Origin: Deltaproteobacteria bacterium
GTDB lineage: Bacteria > Desulfobacterota > Desulfobulbia > Desulfobulbales > Desulfurivibrionaceae
Length of the DNA: 37,257 nt
Direction: 5' to 3'
Assembly: GCA_026388735.1 (NCBI GenBank)
Contig: JAPLJG010000102.1
Span: 1-37,257 of the forward strand
Shown: positions 8,032-16,989 of the stretch, one piece after another
How positions within the stretch are numbered: position 1 is the first letter of the stretch
Layout: every line of letters begins with the position of its first letter
Position numbers and translations under genes: made by a program
The notes under the pieces: model-generated
Seen by the model: only the letters and a program-made list of their open reading frames with translations
Told to the model about the DNA's origin: nothing
Database searches by the model: none

Positions 8032-8919
8032 ATGCAGCCAACTCATCTTCCGGTCATGCTCGAGGAAGTGGTCACCTGTCTGGCCCCGAAGGATGGAGGT
8101 CTGTATGTTGACGGCAATCTGGGCCTGGGAGGCCATACGGAAGGAATTCTTGAGGCCTGCGGACCCACCGGTCAGGTTGTGGGGTTTGACTGGGATGCTG
8201 CGGCTCTGACCCTGGCGCAGGAACGGCTGGCCCGTTTTGCAGGCCGTGTCAATTTTGTGCATGAAAATTTTACCTCGATAAAGGAGACCCTGATGGAGCT
8301 TGGCATTGGCACAATTGATGGCCTGCTGCTCGATCTGGGTCTTTCTTCTTTGCAGCTTGATGCAAGTGGCCGCGGCTTCAGCTTTAAGGGCAGCGAGCCC
8401 CTTGATATGCGGATGGATCAGCGTCAGACCACCACAGCCGCCGAGCTGGTCAACGAGGCCTCCGAAGAAGAGCTGGCTGATATCTTTTTCTACTATGGCG
8501 AAGAGTACCAGGCGAGAAGGATTGCCCAGTGGATTGTCGAGGCTCGGCGGAAAGAGAAGATTGTTTCCACCGATCAGCTTGTCGCCCTGGTGGATAAGGC
8601 CATTCCCAAGCGGTTCCATCCCCCCAAAATCCATGTGGCCACCAAGGTTTTCCAGGCCTTACGCATCGCCGTGAACCGCGAATTGGACAGCCTTGAGCGG
8701 ATTCTGGCCGATGGCGCCACCCTGCTTGCGCCTGGGGCAAAATTCTGTGTCATCTCCTTCCATTCCCTGGAAGATCGTCTGGTGAAACAGGCCTTCCGGG
8801 AAAATCCCCTGCTCGACGTGATCACCCCGAAGCCCCTTACCCCAGGCCGCGCTGAATGCCTGCGTAATCCCAGGGCAAGAAGCGCCAAGTTGCGGGTTGC
8901 AGCCCGAGGAAGAAGTTGA
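8032..8919 (+). CDS. rsmH: 16S rRNA (cytosine-1402-N4)-methyltransferase RsmH (MraW)
   Basis: RsmH methylates C1402 of 16S rRNA using S-adenosylmethionine and is almost always the second dcw gene. The 295-residue protein has THLPVMLEEVV at the N terminus, the SAM-binding segment YVDGNLGLGGHTEGIL, the family motif LLLDLGLSSLQLD, GFSFKGSEPLDMRMD, and the C-terminal CVISFHSLEDRLVK. It begins with ATG six bases after the mraZ stop. Its stop lies one base before the ftsL ATG, consistent with one operon. Nothing appears abnormal. Confidence 0.96.
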   Translation: MQPTHLPVMLEEVVTCLAPKDGGLYVDGNLGLGGHTEGILEACGPTGQVVGFDWDAAALTLAQERLARFAGRVNFVHENFTSIKETLMELGIGTIDGLLLDLGLSSLQLDASGRGFSFKGSEPLDMRMDQRQTTTAAELVNEASEEELADIFFYYGEEYQARRIAQWIVEARRKEKIVSTDQLVALVDKAIPKRFHPPKIHVATKVFQALRIAVNRELDSLERILADGATLLAPGAKFCVISFHSLEDRLVKQAFRENPLLDVITPKPLTPGRAECLRNPRARSAKLRVAARGRS

Positions 8920-8920
8920 G

Positions 8921-9265
8921 ATGCGGGATTATGCGAAAAAATATTCGGGCAAGGGCGGCAACAGGCAAAGAGTTGCCGGCAAACGGGCGGGCGGGTCGGA
9001 TCAGGAGCGGCCTTTCAGGATTATCGGGGTGGTAACGGTTGTTGCTATGCTGCTGGGAGTCGTCGGCAGTCTCTGGTTTGGTATTGCCCTACAGGACGGC
9101 CTCGGCAGCCTTGATAAAGGGAAAAAGGCAAAAGTTGAACTCAGCGCGGCGAATGTCGCGCTCTCCGCAGAAAAGGAAGCGTTGCTGCAACAGGGAAAAA
9201 TCGAAGCTGCGGCCGGGGGGTTGGGGCTGTTCCCGCCTTCAGAAAAGCAGATAAGAAGGCCATAG
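8921..9265 (+). CDS. ftsL: Cell division protein FtsL
   Basis: This is a small bitopic division protein that forms a coiled-coil complex with FtsB and FtsQ and contacts the FtsWI septal synthase. It has 114 residues: a basic cytoplasmic tail (1-32), a transmembrane helix (about 33-56), a coiled coil (about 62-98), and the FtsL-type ending LGLFPPSEKQIRRP. The ATG at 8921 follows GAGGA at 8906-8910. A TTG at 8897 is possible but unneeded. Identification rests on position, topology and the C-terminal motif, since FtsL proteins are poorly conserved. Confidence 0.85.
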   Translation: MRDYAKKYSGKGGNRQRVAGKRAGGSDQERPFRIIGVVTVVAMLLGVVGSLWFGIALQDGLGSLDKGKKAKVELSAANVALSAEKEALLQQGKIEAAAGGLGLFPPSEKQIRRP

Positions 9266-9272
9266 GCCCGGC

Positions 9273-11261
9273 ATGAAGAAGCGGGCAATCGAGGGAAGAG
9301 ACCGCCGCCCGGCCATGGTGGGCGGCGTTTTAATACTGCTGGCGGTGGTGTTTTCGGGGGTGGCCATAAAAAGCCAGTTTTTCGGGAGCAGTGGTGAGCA
9401 GGCACAGGGCGACGGGCAAAAGGAAGAACAGGTCGGCGCCGTCACAGGTGAAGGCCGGAGAAATATTTATGACCGGAATTTCATGGAGCTGGCAGTGAGC
9501 TTTCAGCGTAGTTCTCTGTATGCAAGGCCCTTGGAGCTTGAGGCGCCAGAGGAAGTTTCCCGTGAGGTTGCAAAAATTCTTGAAGTGGATGAAAAAAATA
9601 TTCTTTCAGCCCTGAAGGGGGAAAGAAGTTTTGCCTGGCTTGGCAGAGATCTTTCCCGCGAAAAAGCGGTAAAGATCGCGGACCTCAATCTGAAAGGGGT
9701 CTACCGCATCAATCAGGTGCAGCGGTTTTATCCGGGAAATCAGTTGGGCGCCCATGTGATCGGCTTTTTAAAGGATGAACAGGGCCTGGCCGGAGTCGAG
9801 TTTTATTATGACAGTGTTCTGCGGGGCGGCGGGGTGTATGACCCGAGACTGGCTGCCGCCGGAGTGAGCAGGAAAATAGCCGAGGGGAGCGACAGCGCCA
9901 GCCTTATCCTTACCATTGATATCCATCTGCAGAACATTTTGGAGCAAAAACTGAAAGCTCTTGTTGGCAGCACGCGGGCCAAAGCTGGGGTGGCGGTCCT
10001 CATGGTCCCGGACACAGGTGAGATTCTCGGCTTGGCCAGTCTGCCGGATTATGATCCCAATCGGTTTTGGGAATTCAGCACTGAGGCACGGAGAAACCGG
10101 GCGGTTGAAGACATCCTTGATCTCGGCGCAATGGACCGCCTGTTCCAGACGGCGGCGGTCATGGAGAACAAACTTGCCCAACAAAAGAGCGGGGTGTCGG
10201 GAAGCGAGGCCGCCCCGGAGCAGGAGTCGGCGGCTCAACGGGCTGCTTGGAATTTGGTGCAGGATGGCCGGTATATTTCCCCGGAGGGGGTTGGCTTCGG
10301 GCAGGCCGTAGTGGGGCGCGACGAGTTCAACGCTTTTGCCGACAGAATAGGCTTGACCGTCAAGGGTGAGGTGGATTTGCCTGAGGCGTTGTTTGCCTTA
10401 AAAGACGTGAATGTCGGCCCAGCGAACAAGACCGTCGCGATTCAGATGGAAAATCCCCTTGAATCGGCAAAAGCCATGGTTCCGCGCGCTGAAAAAGATT
10501 CTACCCCGACAGCAACTCCTCTGGCGTTGCTGTCGGCATTTTGTCGGTTGTTCAACGGTGGCCAGGTGATGACCCCCCATGTGCTCCGTGCTGTTTGGCA
10601 GGATGAGCAGGTGTGGGATGTGCCGGTCCGGCAGGGGATTGGGGAGTTTGTCGTGCGGCCCGAGGTAAACGCGGGTATGCGCAGCGAGATAAAGAAGGCC
10701 GCCGGGGCTGGAAAGGGTAATTTTGTCATCGAATCGCTGCTGCAAAAAAATCTAGCTCCGCAAACGGCAAAAGAGGGTGGCGAAAAAACGGGTCCGGGCC
10801 AGCCGGTAATGGAGAGTATCCTTCTGGGGATGGCTCCGTTGGAGCATCCGGAAATCGCCCTGATCGTTGTGCTTGAGGGCGCTCAGATCGATCCATTGGC
10901 CAAGTCGCCGGTTCGAGACCTTGCCGAAGAGATGATGCCCCAGGCCAGAACGGCTCTCCAGAACAAGGTGAAGCCCCCCACCGCCAGGGAACTGGCGGTG
11001 CGGGAAACCGGCTACTACAAAAAAATGGAAATGATCCAAGCCAAATCCACCCTGCCCGCTGCTTTGACTCAAGGGCCGCAGGGGCTTGTCATGCCCGATG
11101 TGCGGGGGCTGAGCGGGCGAAAGGCGATGCAGATCCTGCAACAGTATGGGGTGCGCTTGCAGATCATCGGCTCAGGGCAGGTGGCAAGTCAGTATCCCTT
11201 GGCCGGGACAGCTTTGAGAGGCGTGGAACAGTGTGTGCTGCATCTGAAAACGATGCAGTAA
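9273..11261 (+). CDS. FtsI/PBP3-like protein lacking the catalytic SxxK (pseudo-transpeptidase) with PASTA domain
   Basis: The protein has 662 residues and sits at the ftsI position. It contains an N-terminal membrane helix (about 14-32), a class B PBP pedestal (NIYDRNFMELAVS near 64; RFYPGNQLGAHVIGF, 151-165), a transpeptidase-like fold (LTIDIHLQ, 213-220; MVPDTGEILGLASLPDYDPNRF, written here as residues 244-265), and a C-terminal PASTA domain (about 606-660, VMPDVRG). Around the active site the usual P-G-S-T-F-K is replaced by L-G-A-M-D-R (284-289), so the nucleophilic Ser and the Lys are both gone. No SxN motif is recognisable in the shortened segment 300-350. A KTG triplet remains at 505-507. 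The frame is intact and the flanking residues are conserved, so this looks like a retained but catalytically dead homologue rather than a decaying gene. Confidence 0.85.
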   Translation: MKKRAIEGRDRRPAMVGGVLILLAVVFSGVAIKSQFFGSSGEQAQGDGQKEEQVGAVTGEGRRNIYDRNFMELAVSFQRSSLYARPLELEAPEEVSREVAKILEVDEKNILSALKGERSFAWLGRDLSREKAVKIADLNLKGVYRINQVQRFYPGNQLGAHVIGFLKDEQGLAGVEFYYDSVLRGGGVYDPRLAAAGVSRKIAEGSDSASLILTIDIHLQNILEQKLKALVGSTRAKAGVAVLMVPDTGEILGLASLPDYDPNRFWEFSTEARRNRAVEDILDLGAMDRLFQTAAVMENKLAQQKSGVSGSEAAPEQESAAQRAAWNLVQDGRYISPEGVGFGQAVVGRDEFNAFADRIGLTVKGEVDLPEALFALKDVNVGPANKTVAIQMENPLESAKAMVPRAEKDSTPTATPLALLSAFCRLFNGGQVMTPHVLRAVWQDEQVWDVPVRQGIGEFVVRPEVNAGMRSEIKKAAGAGKGNFVIESLLQKNLAPQTAKEGGEKTGPGQPVMESILLGMAPLEHPEIALIVVLEGAQIDPLAKSPVRDLAEEMMPQARTALQNKVKPPTARELAVRETGYYKKMEMIQAKSTLPAALTQGPQGLVMPDVRGLSGRKAMQILQQYGVRLQIIGSGQVASQYPLAGTALRGVEQCVLHLKTMQ

Positions 11262-11282
11262 GGGAAGCTCTGGGTACTGGAC

Positions 11283-12878
11283 ATGGGAAAAAACAACAGC
11301 CTTGCCGCAGCATCTTTACGGGAAATGGCTGAGGAGATGGAAATCGTGAACCTGGACAGGCTGCAAGACAGAGCAATACGCAGCATTACCGCCGACTCCC
11401 GTCAGGCTGGTCTCGGTTCGTTGTTTGTTGCGATTCCGGGATTGACCGTGGATGGCCATGACTTTCTGGACGCTGCCGTAAAAAAAGGGTGTGCTGCCGT
11501 GCTGGTTGGCAAGGGGCGTTGCCGGGGATGGAAGCATGCCAAGGTCGCCTGTCTGGAGGCTGCCGATACGCCAAAGGCCCTGGGGCAGGTGGCGGCTAGT
11601 TTCCATGGCCATCCGGCCCGGAAGATGCTCATGATCGGGATCACCGGCACCAATGGCAAGACCACGACAACCTATCTTTTGGAGTCGATCATCAGACAGG
11701 CCGGTGGCAACCCCGGAGTGATCGGTACCGTGAATTATCGGTATAACACGGTGGAGATTCCCGCCCCGTTTACCACCCCTGATCCGGTCAGTCTGCACCG
11801 CATCCTGGCTGAAATGGCAGATAATGGCGTTACCCATGTCATCATGGAGACCTCCTCCCATGCCCTTGAACAAAAACGGGTGGAGGGCATCCTCTTCGAT
11901 GCGGCTCTTTTCACCAATCTGAGCCGGGACCATCTTGATTTTCACGGGGATATGGGCAGCTACTTTGCGAGTAAGAAGAGGCTCTTCACCGAGTATCTGA
12001 AATCCGATGGTAAGGCGGTGGTTATCTGTGATGACAGTGATGATTCTGACACCGACTGGGGCCGGCGTCTGCTGGCTGAACTCCGGGCCGACAAGGCCTT
12101 GGGCTACACGGGGAAAAAGGGTCGGACCCTGGTTGACTGCGGCTTGCGCGGAACCACGGTGGCTGTGCGGGAGGCTCGGGAGAGTCTGGCCGGAACCGTG
12201 GCCAGTCTGACAACACCGGACGGGGAATTGGAGGTCCGTTCCGAGCTGGTCGGAACCTTTAATCTGAAAAACCTCCTGGGCGCGGTTGGGGTGGCAGTGG
12301 CCCTGCACATCTCCGGGGAAAAGATTGTTGTTGGGCTGGCTCAAGCCCAGGCCGCTCCCGGCCGCTTGGAGCGAGTTCAGTCTCCGGCAGGAGTCAGCGT
12401 CTTTGTTGACTTTGCCCATTCCCCGGATGCGCTGGCCAATGTGCTGCAAACCATGCGCCGCCTCACCACCGGCCGCCTGATCGTGATCTTCGGCTGCGGC
12501 GGGGACCGCGATCGCGGCAAGCGGCCTCTGATGGGCAAGGTTGCCGGGTCAAAGGCCGATGTGGTTGTGCTCACCTCGGATAATCCGCGCAGTGAACAGC
12601 CTGCCGCCATCCTGCGGGACATTGAGGCAGGGATTTTGCAAACCGCCCTGCCACGGCTACGTCTTGAGGGGCTCCTGACGCAGGAAGCAATGCGGGGCTA
12701 TGATATTGTTCCCTCCCGCCGGGAGGCGATCAGGGAAACCATCCGCCATGCCCGGCCCGGAGACGTGGTGCTGCTGTGCGGCAAGGGACATGAGACCTAT
12801 CAGATAACCCCGGAGGGGAGATTTTTTTTCGATGACAGGCTTGAAGCCGCAGCCCAGGCTGCGGTGATCAACTGGTAA
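11283..12878 (+). CDS. murE: UDP-MurNAc-tripeptide synthetase MurE (meso-DAP type)
   Basis: MurE adds the third residue to the UDP-MurNAc dipeptide in the cytoplasm. The protein has 531 residues. Motifs include TADSRQ near 37 (N-terminal UDP-binding domain), the ATP P-loop GTNGKTTT (122-129), METSSHAL (188-195), NLSRDHLDFHG (212-222) and GCGGDRDRGKRP (404-415). DNPRSE begins at 433, and the DNPR motif is characteristic of enzymes that use meso-diaminopimelate. The ATG at 11283 has only a weak ribosome site. It lies 21 bases after the ftsI-like gene. All catalytic motifs appear intact. Confidence 0.96.
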   Translation: MGKNNSLAAASLREMAEEMEIVNLDRLQDRAIRSITADSRQAGLGSLFVAIPGLTVDGHDFLDAAVKKGCAAVLVGKGRCRGWKHAKVACLEAADTPKALGQVAASFHGHPARKMLMIGITGTNGKTTTTYLLESIIRQAGGNPGVIGTVNYRYNTVEIPAPFTTPDPVSLHRILAEMADNGVTHVIMETSSHALEQKRVEGILFDAALFTNLSRDHLDFHGDMGSYFASKKRLFTEYLKSDGKAVVICDDSDDSDTDWGRRLLAELRADKALGYTGKKGRTLVDCGLRGTTVAVREARESLAGTVASLTTPDGELEVRSELVGTFNLKNLLGAVGVAVALHISGEKIVVGLAQAQAAPGRLERVQSPAGVSVFVDFAHSPDALANVLQTMRRLTTGRLIVIFGCGGDRDRGKRPLMGKVAGSKADVVVLTSDNPRSEQPAAILRDIEAGILQTALPRLRLEGLLTQEAMRGYDIVPSRREAIRETIRHARPGDVVLLCGKGHETYQITPEGRFFFDDRLEAAAQAAVINW

Positions 12879-12918
12879 TGGTCGGAAGAAGTTGGCATCT
12901 CAGAGAGGGGGAGGCGTG

Positions 12919-14409
12919 ATGGATTTGGCAACGGTGCGGAAAACAGGTGCTTGCGGCATGAAAAAAGGAAGCATGGAAAAGAATTCTGGCGCGGGACCCA
13001 TGCAAAATCCGGTCTGGACGCTGTCCCAGGTTCTTTTGGCCACGGGGGGCAGGTTTCTTTCCGGCAAGACCAAGGCGGGATTCCGGCGGGTCTGCACCGA
13101 CAGCCGGGCCATCGAGCCGGGGGATTTGTTCGTCGCCTTGCGCGGGGAGAATTTTGACGGCCATGCGTATCTGGCGCAAGCCGTGGAAAAAGGGGCTGCC
13201 GGGCTGGTGGTTGATACGGCGCCCGAGAAGATGCCGCCGGTCCCGGTGGTGCTGGTGGCGGACACCCTCCGCGCCTTGGGTGACCTGGCCGCCTACCGGA
13301 GATCGCTGATGCCGGATTTGCAGGTGGTGGCAATGACCGGAAGCTGCGGCAAGACTACGGTCAAGGAGATGATCGCCGCGATCTTGAGCAGAGAATATAA
13401 CGTGTTGAAGACGCAGGGCAATTTCAATAACCTGATCGGTCTGCCGCTTTCCTTGTTGCCGGTTGAATTCCACCACGATTTTGCGGTGATGGAGATGGGT
13501 ATGAATCAGCCCGGCGAGATCGCCAGGCTCACGGAAATTGCTGATCCGGACATCGCCTGCATCACCAACGTCCAGGATGCCCATCTTGCGGGCTTAAGTG
13601 ACATCTCCGGGGTGGCCAGGGCCAAGGGTGAGCTCTTTGCCGGGATCAAGGCCTGGGGCAAGTTGGTGGTCAATATCGATGACAAGAGGGTGCGGGGCAT
13701 AGCCCGGCGCTGTAGCCAGAAAAAGATCACCTTCGGCCGTAACCCCAAGGCGGATATTCGCGGCATCCGCTTGCGCAGTTTGGGCGAACGCGGCATGGCC
13801 TTTACCCTCCAGATCGGTACCAATGAGGCCCGGGTCAAAGTCAGGAGCCTTGGCGCGCATAATGTGCAGAACGCCTTGGCTGCGGCGGGCATGGCCCATG
13901 CGGCCGGGGTAAAGTTCCAGGATATCGTGGCCGGGCTGGAGAGCTTTGCGCCCTTTGAAAAACGGCTCCAGGTGCAGAGGCTTACCGGCGGGATCAGGTT
14001 GATAAACGACGTGTATAACGCCAATCCCTCTTCGGTGCTGGCCGCGCTTGAGACCCTGCGGCAGATGGACCGCACCCACAAGAAGGTGGTTATCTTAGGC
14101 GACATGCTTGAGCTCGGGACACAGAGCGTGACGGCCCATCAGGCCATCGGCAGGGAGGTGGCGCGGCTCGGGTTCGACGCGCTGCTGGTTGTCGGTGACT
14201 TTGCTGAGGTTATGGGTGCTGCTGCCTGGAAGGCGGGGATGAGCAAGAAGAAGGCCATGGTTTTTGCAAACAAGGAACAGGTCAGCGACTGGCTGCGTGC
14301 GAGCATCGCCGCAGGCTCCCTGAAGCCGGGGGACTGGGTGCTGGTCAAAGGCTCGCGCGGGATGCGGATGGAAACAATCACTCACGATCTGCTTGAGAAG
14401 CAGGGCTAA
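12919..14409 (+). CDS. murF: UDP-MurNAc-pentapeptide synthetase MurF
   Basis: MurF ligates D-Ala-D-Ala to the UDP-MurNAc tripeptide. From the ATG at 12919 the protein has 496 residues. It has a CTDSRAIEPGDLFVAL motif (from 59), the P-loop GSCGKTT (141-147), GNFNNLIGLPLSLL, EMGMNQPGEI, NDVYNANPSS and VLVKGSRGMRME at the C terminus. The start is supported by GGGGGAGG at 12907-12913; an upstream TTG at 12892 has no such site. About 30 N-terminal residues precede the conserved domain, so a start nearer MQNPVWTL (13000) cannot be excluded. No ddl gene is found in this cluster. Confidence 0.95.
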   Translation: MDLATVRKTGACGMKKGSMEKNSGAGPMQNPVWTLSQVLLATGGRFLSGKTKAGFRRVCTDSRAIEPGDLFVALRGENFDGHAYLAQAVEKGAAGLVVDTAPEKMPPVPVVLVADTLRALGDLAAYRRSLMPDLQVVAMTGSCGKTTVKEMIAAILSREYNVLKTQGNFNNLIGLPLSLLPVEFHHDFAVMEMGMNQPGEIARLTEIADPDIACITNVQDAHLAGLSDISGVARAKGELFAGIKAWGKLVVNIDDKRVRGIARRCSQKKITFGRNPKADIRGIRLRSLGERGMAFTLQIGTNEARVKVRSLGAHNVQNALAAAGMAHAAGVKFQDIVAGLESFAPFEKRLQVQRLTGGIRLINDVYNANPSSVLAALETLRQMDRTHKKVVILGDMLELGTQSVTAHQAIGREVARLGFDALLVVGDFAEVMGAAAWKAGMSKKKAMVFANKEQVSDWLRASIAAGSLKPGDWVLVKGSRGMRMETITHDLLEKQG

Positions 14410-14420
14410 GGATACCCACC

Positions 14421-15464
14421 ATGCTCTACCATCTTCTCTATCCGCTCCATAGCTACTTCAGCGCGCTGAATGTTTTTCGCTATATCACCTTCCGCGCCAT
14501 CGGGGCCACGCTGACCGCCTTCCTCATCCTGTTGCTGTGCGGCAACCGATTCATCAAGATGATGCAGGAAAATCAGATCGGTCAGGTGGTGCGGGACGAC
14601 GGCCCAGAAAGTCATTTCAGCAAGCGGGGGGTTCCCACCATGGGGGGGGTGCTGATTCTTTTTGCTGTAACCGTGACCACCCTGCTCTGGGTCGATCTGT
14701 CAAATTCCTTTGTCTGGATCATTCATGACGATTACCGCAAGATTAAGAAACAGAACAGTAAGGGCCTGAGCGCCCGGGGCAAGATCTTCTGGCAGATACT
14801 CGGTGCATTGGTGGCGGGGTTACTCATCTATAACAACCCGAATTTTGACGGGCACTTGAGCTTCCCGTTTTTGAAGAACATCCAGCCCGACCTGGGCACC
14901 TATTATGTGATTTTCGCCACCCTGGTGGTGGTCGGCGCTTCCAACGCGGTGAATCTCACCGATGGCCTCGACGGCCTGGCCACCGGCCCCACGGTGGTGA
15001 CGAGCAGTGTCTATCTGCTCTTCTCTTACCTGGCTGGACATGCCGGGCTGGCAGCATATTTGCAAATCCCCTATGTGCCGGGGGCCGGCGAGGTTGCTGT
15101 ATTTTGCGGCGCGCTGGTGGGGGCAAGCCTCGGTTTTCTTTGGTTCAATGCCTACCCCGCCCAGATTTTCATGGGCGATGTGGGCTCTCTGGCCTTGGGC
15201 GCCGCCCTTGGCATGGTGGCGATCATCATCAAGCAGGAGATGCTGCTGGCCATTGTCGGCGGGGTATTTGTCATGGAGGCGCTTTCGGTCATCCTGCAGG
15301 TTGGCTTTTTCAAGATGACCGGCGGAAAAAGGATCTTTCTCATGGCCCCGTTTCACCACCATTTTGAAAAGAAAGGCTGGACGGAGCCCAAGGTTGTGGT
15401 CCGGTTCTGGATCGTTTCCATTGTTCTGGGACTGAGCGCCCTGGCGACCTTGAAGTTGCGGTAA
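14421..15464 (+). CDS. mraY: Phospho-MurNAc-pentapeptide transferase MraY with a ~12-residue deletion in one membrane helix
   Basis: MraY transfers phospho-MurNAc-pentapeptide to undecaprenyl phosphate to form lipid I at the membrane. The protein has 347 residues against about 360 for the family. Conserved parts include GPESHFSKRGVPTMGG, DDYRK (D103/D104, the catalytic pair equivalent to E. coli D115/D116), NLTDGLDGLA, GFLWFNAYPAQIFMGDVGSL and the APFHHHFEKKGW loop. The segment between V98-W99 and D103 is only I-I-H. Homologues have about 15 mostly hydrophobic residues there, forming most of a transmembrane helix. The reading frame is otherwise intact. This may be a real in-frame deletion or a sequence or assembly error. 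Confidence 0.93.
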   Translation: MLYHLLYPLHSYFSALNVFRYITFRAIGATLTAFLILLLCGNRFIKMMQENQIGQVVRDDGPESHFSKRGVPTMGGVLILFAVTVTTLLWVDLSNSFVWIIHDDYRKIKKQNSKGLSARGKIFWQILGALVAGLLIYNNPNFDGHLSFPFLKNIQPDLGTYYVIFATLVVVGASNAVNLTDGLDGLATGPTVVTSSVYLLFSYLAGHAGLAAYLQIPYVPGAGEVAVFCGALVGASLGFLWFNAYPAQIFMGDVGSLALGAALGMVAIIIKQEMLLAIVGGVFVMEALSVILQVGFFKMTGGKRIFLMAPFHHHFEKKGWTEPKVVVRFWIVSIVLGLSALATLKLR

Positions 15465-15487
15465 AAAAACAGGCGGAAGATGAACCA

Positions 15488-16912
15488 ATGAGCACGAATC
15501 TTAAGGAAATACTGCAACCGGGAGCCCACGTTGTCGTGGTGGGCCTTGGCAAGTCGGGTGTTTCTGCGGTGCGATTCCTGCTCAAGCTTGGCGTAAAAAT
15601 ATCGGTTTCAGAGGGTGGCCGTCAGGAGAACCTTGAAGGAGACTTGGTTCGGTGGCTGAAGGAGAAAAGAGTTTTTGTAGAAACTGGCGGCCATACCTCT
15701 GAGCTTTTAACTTCGGCAGATTGTATTTTGGTAAGTCCGGGCGTACCGCTCGGGATCGCGGCGCTTGCGGCGGCACGGCAAAAAGGTATTCCGGTGGTGG
15801 GCGAGTTGGCCCTGGCCAAGGATTTCCTTAAAGGTAAGGTGGTGGCGGTGACCGGCACCAACGGCAAAAGCACGGTGACCACCCTGATCGGCGATCTGCT
15901 AACCGGCAGCGGCAAGAAGGCCTTTGTGGGCGGGAATATCGGGATTCCCCTGGCCGAGTATCTGGCCGGGCCGCAGGAGAGTGAGGTGGTGGTCCTTGAG
16001 GTGAGCAGCTTCCAGCTGGACAGCGCCGGAGATTTCCGGCCCCAGGTGGGGGTGTTGCTCAACATTACCCCGGACCATCTGAATCGGTATGCATCCTATG
16101 GGGCGTATGTCGAGTCCAAGATGTCGCTTTTTAAGAACCAGCAACCCGGCGATGTGGCGGTGGTCAACGGTGATGATTCCGTCATTGCCGAATGGCTGGG
16201 CAAAGCAGCGGAGCAAAAAAGTCCCTGGCCGGTACGGAGCGGAATCCGGCAATACAGCTCCGGCGACAGGATCGGGATGGCGGCTTGTCTTTGTGGGACC
16301 AAGGTCCGCATCGCCACGGCGGACGAGCCGGACAAGAATGCCGAGGAGTATGAATTGGCTGGAACTTCGTTGGCACAAGCGCCAAACACCGAAAATGCCA
16401 TGGCGGCGATTTTGGCGGTCCGGGCCATGGGGTGCAGCCAGGAAGATATTCAGAAAAGTCTGGCTGGATTTACTCCTCTGCCGCACAGATTGGCCCTGGT
16501 GGCCGAGGTTGACGGGGTCTCCTACTATGACGATTCCAAGGCCACCAATGTTGGGGCTGTTTTTTCCGCTCTGGCCGGCATGAAGCAGCCAGTGGTGCTC
16601 ATCGCCGGAGGCAGGGACAAAGGCGGCGGCTACGAGATGCTGCGCCCCCTGGTGCAGGAAAAGGTCCGGGCCATGGTCCTGATCGGCGAGGCACGGGAGG
16701 CAATGGCGGAAGCCTTTGCCAAAAGCACCCGGATAGCCTTTGCCGAAGAAATGGACGGGGCCGTGCGACTGGCCAGAACACTAGCGGAAAAGGGGGATGC
16801 GGTCCTTTTGTCTCCGGCCTGCGCAAGCTTTGATATGTTCAGAAGTTACAGCCACCGGGGCGAGATGTTCGTCCAGGCGGTGAGCGGTTTAGGACGGCAG
16901 GAAGCGCGATAG
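15488..16912 (+). CDS. murD: UDP-MurNAc-L-alanine:D-glutamate ligase MurD
   Basis: MurD adds D-glutamate to UDP-MurNAc-L-Ala. The 474-residue protein has VVVVGLGKSG near the N terminus (UDP-binding Rossmann domain), the P-loop GTNGKST (123-129), EVSSFQLD, NITPDHLNRY, PLPHRLALVAEVDGVSYYDDSKATN (read as the stretch at about 326-350), IAGGRDKGG and LLSPACASFDMF. All standard motifs are present. It lies 23 bases after mraY. Downstream, where ftsW normally follows murD, there are only about 280 bases before murG. Confidence 0.96.
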   Translation: MSTNLKEILQPGAHVVVVGLGKSGVSAVRFLLKLGVKISVSEGGRQENLEGDLVRWLKEKRVFVETGGHTSELLTSADCILVSPGVPLGIAALAAARQKGIPVVGELALAKDFLKGKVVAVTGTNGKSTVTTLIGDLLTGSGKKAFVGGNIGIPLAEYLAGPQESEVVVLEVSSFQLDSAGDFRPQVGVLLNITPDHLNRYASYGAYVESKMSLFKNQQPGDVAVVNGDDSVIAEWLGKAAEQKSPWPVRSGIRQYSSGDRIGMAACLCGTKVRIATADEPDKNAEEYELAGTSLAQAPNTENAMAAILAVRAMGCSQEDIQKSLAGFTPLPHRLALVAEVDGVSYYDDSKATNVGAVFSALAGMKQPVVLIAGGRDKGGGYEMLRPLVQEKVRAMVLIGEAREAMAEAFAKSTRIAFAEEMDGAVRLARTLAEKGDAVLLSPACASFDMFRSYSHRGEMFVQAVSGLGRQEAR

Positions 16913-16989
16913 CTCAACGGTCGAAAGAACCTCCAGACTGCTGCTTTCTGAGGGGCACGGTGTGGGGTGGAAAAAGGAGAGACTGGGTT

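Noticed and set aside
7429..8634. 401-codon reverse-strand open frame opposite mraZ and rsmH
   Set aside because: It overlaps two certain genes and runs through their promoter and operator.
9273..11261. Interpreting the ftsI-like gene as frameshifted or as a pseudogene
   Set aside because: The frame is continuous from anchor to PASTA domain and conserved residues flank the altered active site closely.
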